Positions 1 through 5,398 of a stretch of DNA of 5,398 nt are shown here, in pieces. The notes under the pieces are model-generated. The model made no database searches and was not told the origin of the DNA. It worked only from the letters and a program-made list of their open reading frames with translations. Each line of letters starts with the position of its first letter. Position 1 is the first letter of the stretch. The DNA is from Chloroflexales bacterium (GTDB taxonomy: Bacteria; Chloroflexota; Chloroflexia; Chloroflexales; Chloroflexaceae): contig JAAXUL010000593.1 in the NCBI GenBank assembly GCA_013336035.1, forward strand, positions 1 to 5,398, written 5' to 3'. A program made the position numbers and the translations under genes.

Positions 1-730
1 CCCGCCCGTCGGTCGCCAGGCGCCCGGCCGTGCCGAAGGGCGGCTCGCCCAGGACGCTCAGGCGGACGTAGGAGCGCTGAGCCCAGACCCGGGCCATGAT
101 CGACTGACCAAGCCTGAGGGCGGCCAGCATCTCGGCCTGGTCCAGGCCGCGCAGGTCGAGCAGGACAGTGGCCTGCTCGCGCAGGCGCAGCGGCGGCGTG
201 AAGCGCTCGAGGTCGACCAGGCTAGGTACGACATAGATCCCCCGGGGCACATCGCCGAGGACCTTGTAGGCCCAGCTGTCAACGGGCGTGGTAACGATCA
301 TGCGGGCGCCGGTGGCCCGGGCGGCCCGCAAGTAGCGGCGCGCCCGCGCGGCCTGGGTGGCCCGGGCGGCCCGCAAGAGCAGGCCGGCCGCCCGGGCCGC
401 GCGCTCGTGGCGCATCGCGCCGCAGACCGCGCCGTCGATCACCGTGGGTAGGCCGAACGAGCCGATCACCAGGGGCGCCGCCGGGCCATCGATGTGGGCA
501 AGGTCAAACTTATGCGCAGCTAGCTCGGCCTGCGCCGCCGCCGTCAGGTCGCGGCGGCGAACCGGCACGATCCGCTCGCAGCGATCCTCCAGATCGTCGA
601 AGGCCGTGCCGGCGCGGTCGACGAAGATGAGCGTCACGGCGTGGCCCGCCCGGGCCAGGGCCGTGATGAAGCCGTGGGCGCGTGGGCGCTCGCGCGTGGG
701 CGCCGCCGCACAGATCATAAGTACCTGCAT
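1..730 (-). CDS. GT4-like glycosyltransferase, 3' end beyond window (partial)
   Basis: Reading the minus strand from the ATG at 730 gives 243 uninterrupted codons to the left edge, so the C-terminal half is missing. The product begins MQVLMICAAAPTRERPRAHG, a first Rossmann strand and glycine-containing loop as in GT-B enzymes, followed by a helix and AGHAVTLIFVD (res. 28-38). FDLAHIDGP (75-83) matches the 'FDLVHxD' strand of GT4 proteins. VVPSLVDLERFTP (167-179) corresponds to the usual 'VIPNGVDxxxF' interdomain linker. LSVLGEPP (224-231) corresponds to the 'L.IvGxGP' strand of the C-terminal nucleotide-sugar domain. The start is fixed by a GGAGG Shine-Dalgarno 6 nt upstream. It lies 64 bp downstream of another glycosyltransferase on the same strand and is probably cotranscribed. 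A role in transferring sugars from activated donors in cell-surface glycan or exopolysaccharide synthesis is inferred; donor and acceptor cannot be told. The Ala/Arg-rich stretch at res. 110-143 contains an internal duplication and lacks the usual SEAE-like motif (TTPVD instead). Family call fairly sure, specific function unknown. Confidence 0.8.
   Translation of the reverse strand, partial: MQVLMICAAAPTRERPRAHGFITALARAGHAVTLIFVDRAGTAFDDLEDRCERIVPVRRRDLTAAAQAELAAHKFDLAHIDGPAAPLVIGSFGLPTVIDGAVCGAMRHERAARAAGLLLRAARATQAARARRYLRAARATGARMIVTTPVDSWAYKVLGDVPRGIYVVPSLVDLERFTPPLRLREQATVLLDLRGLDQAEMLAALRLGQSIMARVWAQRSYVRLSVLGEPPFGTAGRLATDGR
311..377 (-). repeat. 22-bp exact direct repeat inside the partial glycosyltransferase
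   Basis: The same 22 bases occur at 311-332 and 356-377, offset by exactly 45 bp (15 codons). In the protein this gives LRAARAT at res. 119-125 and again at 134-140. A third diverged AARAA-type copy precedes them (res. 111-115). The period is a multiple of three, so the frame is kept. It probably arose by tandem duplication within a helix-forming Ala/Arg-rich segment of the N-terminal domain. Confidence 0.8.
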
Positions 731-736
731 CGCCTG

Positions 737-741
737 CCTCC
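737..741 (-). promoter_or_regulatory. Shine-Dalgarno GGAGG of the partial glycosyltransferase
   Basis: CCTCC on the plus strand reads GGAGG on the minus strand, 6 nt before the ATG at 730. It is a strong ribosome binding site and favours this start over the internal Met5 codon. It lies within the 64-bp gap after the upstream gene's TAG, so the downstream gene can be translated independently from a shared message. Confidence 0.75.
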
Positions 742-794
742 AACTGATTTAGGTGTCAGGCCGTGACCAGAGGCTGTGGCTTGCCACCTGCTGC

Positions 795-2045
795 CTAGAG
801 CGTCGCCAGCGAGGGCTCCGGCGACTCGGCGGGGTGGGATGCGCGTCGAGCTGTGATGCGGTCGTAGACGTGATCGACGGCGGGGTAAACGGCGTGCCAG
901 TCATAGCGCTCGAGGGCATGGTGACGGGCCGCGGCCGCGATGCGCTCGCCCAGGTCGGGGTCGCGCAGCAGCAGCGCCACGGCATCGGCGAACGCGCTGG
1001 GCGTGTCTGCCACCAGCACATGCTCGCCTGCGGTCAGGTCGAGGTCGGCGCAGGCCAGGGATGTGGCGACCACGGGGACGCCGCTGGCCAGGGCCTCTGA
1101 GAGCATCACGCGCATACCGCCTCGGCTGCGCAGGGGCGCGATCATGACCGCGGCCTGCTCGAGGTAGGGGCGCGGGTTGACCACGCCGGTCACCTCAATG
1201 GCCGGGTCGCCGTCGGCCAGGGCGCGCAGCTCGGGGGTGGGCTGCGCGCCACAGATGAAGAAGTGGCTGTTGGGCACGGCCCGGCGCACCAGCGGGTAGA
1301 CCTCGCGGGTGAACCATGCGATGCCCTCGGCGTTCGGGGGCCAGCTCGGCGTCGCCAGGCTCAGCACGGCCCGGGGCGCGGGGGCGCGGCCCACGGGCGC
1401 CAGGGCCTCGCCGTCGATGCCGATGGGGATCACTGTCAGGTCGTGAGCTGCCCCGGTCGCCAGCAGCGCCTCGCGGTCCTCCTCGGTCACTGTCGTGATC
1501 GCCTCGAAGGTATCGCAGATGTGGCTCTCGTAGCGCCACAGCCGCGAAGCCTCGAACCGGTAGGCCCAGCGAATAGGCCAGCCCCGCTGTCGGGCCTGGC
1601 GCGCCCTGATCGTCCAGACCGCGTTGTGGGCGTCGAGGAGCCGCGGCAATGGCAGCGGCTCGGCGTAGGGCGCCATCACGATCTGGTCGGCGTGAACCAG
1701 ATCGAAGGGCTCGCCGGCCGCCGCCGCCTCGGCCACCAGGCGGGCCAGCAGATCGTGCAGCGCGCGGCTGGCGTGGCGGCCAACTGTGTAGGGCGTCCGC
1801 CCAAAGATAGCCCCGATGATCGCCCGTAGCGTGCGCCTGAGCGACGGCTCGAGGAGCACAGTGTATACCGCCGCGCAGAATGGGACGAGCGCCGCGGCCT
1901 GCTCACCCTCGGCCTGGTCGTAGGCCAGGCTTACCAGAGTGACTCTGTGCCGCTCAGCCAGGTAGCGGATCAGCTGGTAGGTCTTAACGCGCGGGCCACT
2001 GTCAGGCGGGTACGGGACACCATTCGTGAGTAACAGGATGTTCAT
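795..2045 (-). CDS. GT4 family glycosyltransferase (PEP-CTERM/exosortase-type sugar transferase subgroup)
   Basis: Complete 416-residue GT-B fold protein that should transfer a sugar from a nucleotide-sugar donor, acting at the inner face of the membrane in surface polysaccharide assembly. The N-terminal domain starts MNILLLTNGVPYPPDSGPRVKTY, the 'PYPP..G...R' signature of this subgroup. FDLVHAD (114-120) and LLDAHNAVW (136-144) follow, then the linker VIPIGID (205-211). The donor-binding domain shows TPSWPPNAEGIAWF (232-245), HFFICGAQP (261-269), NPRPYLEQAAVMIAPLRSRGG (290-310), and MRVMLSEALASGVPVVATS (311-329) with the expected Glu317. Compared with the recalled consensus GGTRLKVLEAMA, the Lys is replaced by Met314 while Arg312 and Glu317 stay. 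No signal peptide or membrane span is seen; the tail after ~400 is a Pro/Ser-rich end. The start has a GAGAG Shine-Dalgarno at 6 nt. It is the first gene of a probable two-gene or longer operon with the glycosyltransferase ending at the left edge. Substrate unknown; a mannosyl- or glucosyltransferase role is only a guess. Confidence 0.9.
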   Translation of the reverse strand: MNILLLTNGVPYPPDSGPRVKTYQLIRYLAERHRVTLVSLAYDQAEGEQAAALVPFCAAVYTVLLEPSLRRTLRAIIGAIFGRTPYTVGRHASRALHDLLARLVAEAAAAGEPFDLVHADQIVMAPYAEPLPLPRLLDAHNAVWTIRARQARQRGWPIRWAYRFEASRLWRYESHICDTFEAITTVTEEDREALLATGAAHDLTVIPIGIDGEALAPVGRAPAPRAVLSLATPSWPPNAEGIAWFTREVYPLVRRAVPNSHFFICGAQPTPELRALADGDPAIEVTGVVNPRPYLEQAAVMIAPLRSRGGMRVMLSEALASGVPVVATSLACADLDLTAGEHVLVADTPSAFADAVALLLRDPDLGERIAAAARHHALERYDWHAVYPAVDHVYDRITARRASHPAESPEPSLATL

Positions 2046-2051
2046 TCGTCG

Positions 2052-2056
2052 CTCTC
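2052..2056 (-). promoter_or_regulatory. Shine-Dalgarno GAGAG of the complete glycosyltransferase
   Basis: CTCTC on the plus strand reads GAGAG on the minus strand, 6 nt before the ATG at 2045. The match is moderate, but the spacing is right and the protein from this ATG begins exactly at the first beta strand expected for the family. Confidence 0.5.
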
Positions 2057-2095
2057 AGATCTCGTCGTTGAGGTAGTTGTTCCCGTACAGGGGGG

Positions 2096-2116
2096 GCAGC
2101 GCTGTCAGGGCGCTGC
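2096..2116. other. Perfect 7-bp stem, 7-nt loop hairpin
   Basis: GCAGCGC (2096-2102) and GCGCTGC (2110-2116) are exact inverted complements around the loop TGTCAGG. The hairpin lies 51-71 bp upstream of the complete glycosyltransferase start. It would be in that gene's 5' leader if transcription starts further upstream. There is no T-tract on either strand, so it is not a standard intrinsic terminator. It could be a leader structure or an operator dyad; the role is unknown. Confidence 0.5.
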
Positions 2117-2353
2117 TGTGTGCTCAGCGGTTTACGGATGTCTTGCCGGGCCTTCCCCACATGCCTTCTCAGGGTGGTCTGGCCGGGCGCGTTGCTGGTG
2201 TGGTATATTGCCGGACCTAATTGGGTTTAGTCAGTGTACTGCCGCACGATGAACACGCCGTGGCGACTATGGCGTGCACCATTGCGGTCTTGTCATCGTT
2301 GGGCGCGCGATGTGCTACGATATGGCGCGCCGTGCGCGCGAGCCACGCCACTT

Positions 2354-2385
2354 CGTATGTACTATTAGACCGTATGTGCTATAAT
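2354..2385 (+). promoter_or_regulatory. mutS promoter: extended -10 TGCTATAAT with 12-bp direct repeat
   Basis: A consensus TATAAT at 2380-2385 is preceded by TG at 2377-2378, giving the extended -10 form TGnTATAAT of a housekeeping sigma-70-type promoter. Transcription would start near 2392, about 42 nt before the mutS ATG. No good -35 is present (TATGTA at 2356-2361 with 18 bp spacing is weak), which is normal for extended -10 promoters. The motif CGTATGTRCTAT occurs twice, at 2354-2365 and 2371-2382, 17 bp apart, so one copy covers the -35 zone and the other the -10. A regulator or second polymerase contact could use this, but that is inference. Confidence 0.6.
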
Positions 2386-2400
2386 GGATAGCCACCTGGG

Positions 2401-2418
2401 ATGAGCACAGACGTGTAA
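2401..2418 (+). other. Five-codon mini-ORF (MSTDV-stop) in frame with and just upstream of mutS
   Basis: ATG at 2401 and TAA at 2416-2418 enclose five codons in the same frame as mutS. It would begin about 9 nt after the predicted transcription start and has no Shine-Dalgarno sequence. The stop lies 3 nt before the mutS ribosome binding site. It may be chance, or a near-leaderless mini-ORF coupled to mutS initiation. Its main annotation value is that the in-frame TAA bars any mutS start further upstream. Confidence 0.2.
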
Positions 2419-2421
2419 GCC

Positions 2422-2425
2422 GGAG
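2422..2425 (+). promoter_or_regulatory. Shine-Dalgarno GGAG of mutS
   Basis: GGAG ends 8 nt before the ATG at 2434. Between the in-frame TAA at 2416 and this ATG there is no other possible start codon (codons are gcc, gga, gcg, ccc, ctc), so the site fixes the mutS start. Confidence 0.7.
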
Positions 2426-2433
2426 CGCCCCTC

Positions 2434-5398
<2,965 letters not shown>

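Larger units (their letters stand above)
2046..2433. other. Divergent intergenic region between the glycosyltransferase operon and mutS
   Basis: These 388 bp separate two outward-facing genes and so must hold both promoters. No ORF with a recognisable product is seen. On the mutS side there is an extended -10 hexamer with a 12-bp direct repeat. On the glycosyltransferase side there is a 7-bp-stem hairpin preceded by a G7 run (2090-2096). A short dyad CAGTGTACTG lies at 2232-2241 and a 6-bp inverted repeat CACGCC/GGCGTG at 2254-2276. The stretch is visibly less GC-biased than the flanking genes around 2195-2245 and 2350-2390. I found no convincing minus-strand promoter for the glycosyltransferase gene; the best was CTGACT (2234-2229) with 18 bp to CAATAT (2210-2205), which is weak. 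Confidence 0.7.

Noticed and set aside
357..752. 131-codon plus-strand open frame at the left
   Set aside because: Antisense to the partial glycosyltransferase, which has a strong Shine-Dalgarno site and matching fold motifs.
775..787. GTGG-CTTG-CCAC mini-hairpin in the gap between the two glycosyltransferase genes, as a terminator
   Set aside because: Only a 4-5 bp stem, part of it next to the upstream stop codon and with no T-tract; insufficient for a terminator call.
1263..1829. 188-codon plus-strand open frame opposite the complete glycosyltransferase
   Set aside because: Lies wholly within the glycosyltransferase gene, whose donor-domain motifs are clear; the opposite-strand product is GC-bias low complexity.
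2232..2241. CAGTGTACTG dyad as a LexA/SOS-type operator before mutS
   Set aside because: Only 4-bp half-sites, no match to a LexA box I can name with confidence, and mutS is not generally SOS-controlled.
2324..2331. GGCGCGCC palindrome in the intergenic region
   Set aside because: An 8-bp palindrome of G and C only, expected by chance in DNA this GC-rich.

Overview
The window is GC-rich bacterial DNA. It holds two glycosyltransferase genes on the minus strand and a divergently transcribed, 3'-truncated mutS on the plus strand. The organism is probably a Chloroflexota (Chloroflexia, Roseiflexus/Chloroflexus-like). This rests on recalled features of MutS from that group, not on a search: an N-terminus of the HAWYRQYR...AILLFRFGDFYETFDDDA type, a DTRPRSVFAAG segment inserted in domain I, an LLGASNYLRA segment before the clamp, and a total length well above the usual ~850-900 residues.

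Layout. Positions 1-730 (minus) are the first 243 codons of a GT4-like glycosyltransferase that runs off the left edge. Positions 795-2045 (minus) are a complete 416-residue GT4 glycosyltransferase of the group resembling the PEP-CTERM/exosortase-associated sugar transferases. The complete gene lies upstream of the partial one. They share a strand with a 64-bp gap and no visible terminator, so they are probably one operon for a surface glycan or exopolysaccharide. Positions 2046-2433 are a 388-bp divergent intergenic region with a hairpin on the glycosyltransferase side and an extended -10 promoter with a 12-bp direct repeat on the mutS side. Positions 2434-5398 (plus) are mutS, open to the window edge for 988 codons, with all mismatch-binding and ATPase motifs present.

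No functional link between the mismatch-repair gene and the glycan genes is evident; they look like neighbours on divergent units. I see no RNA genes, CRISPR array, transposase or defence system. The most unusual content is inside mutS. A 111-bp in-frame segment (3839-3949) is bounded by an imperfect 17-bp inverted repeat, encodes a low-complexity acidic/Gly/Pro linker and has atypical codon use. The C-terminal tail after the ATPase is built from repeated, palindromic, codon-atypical DNA and includes a C7 tract. Both look like short repeat elements accommodated in flexible parts of an essential-motif-complete MutS; this is inference and needs comparison with relatives.
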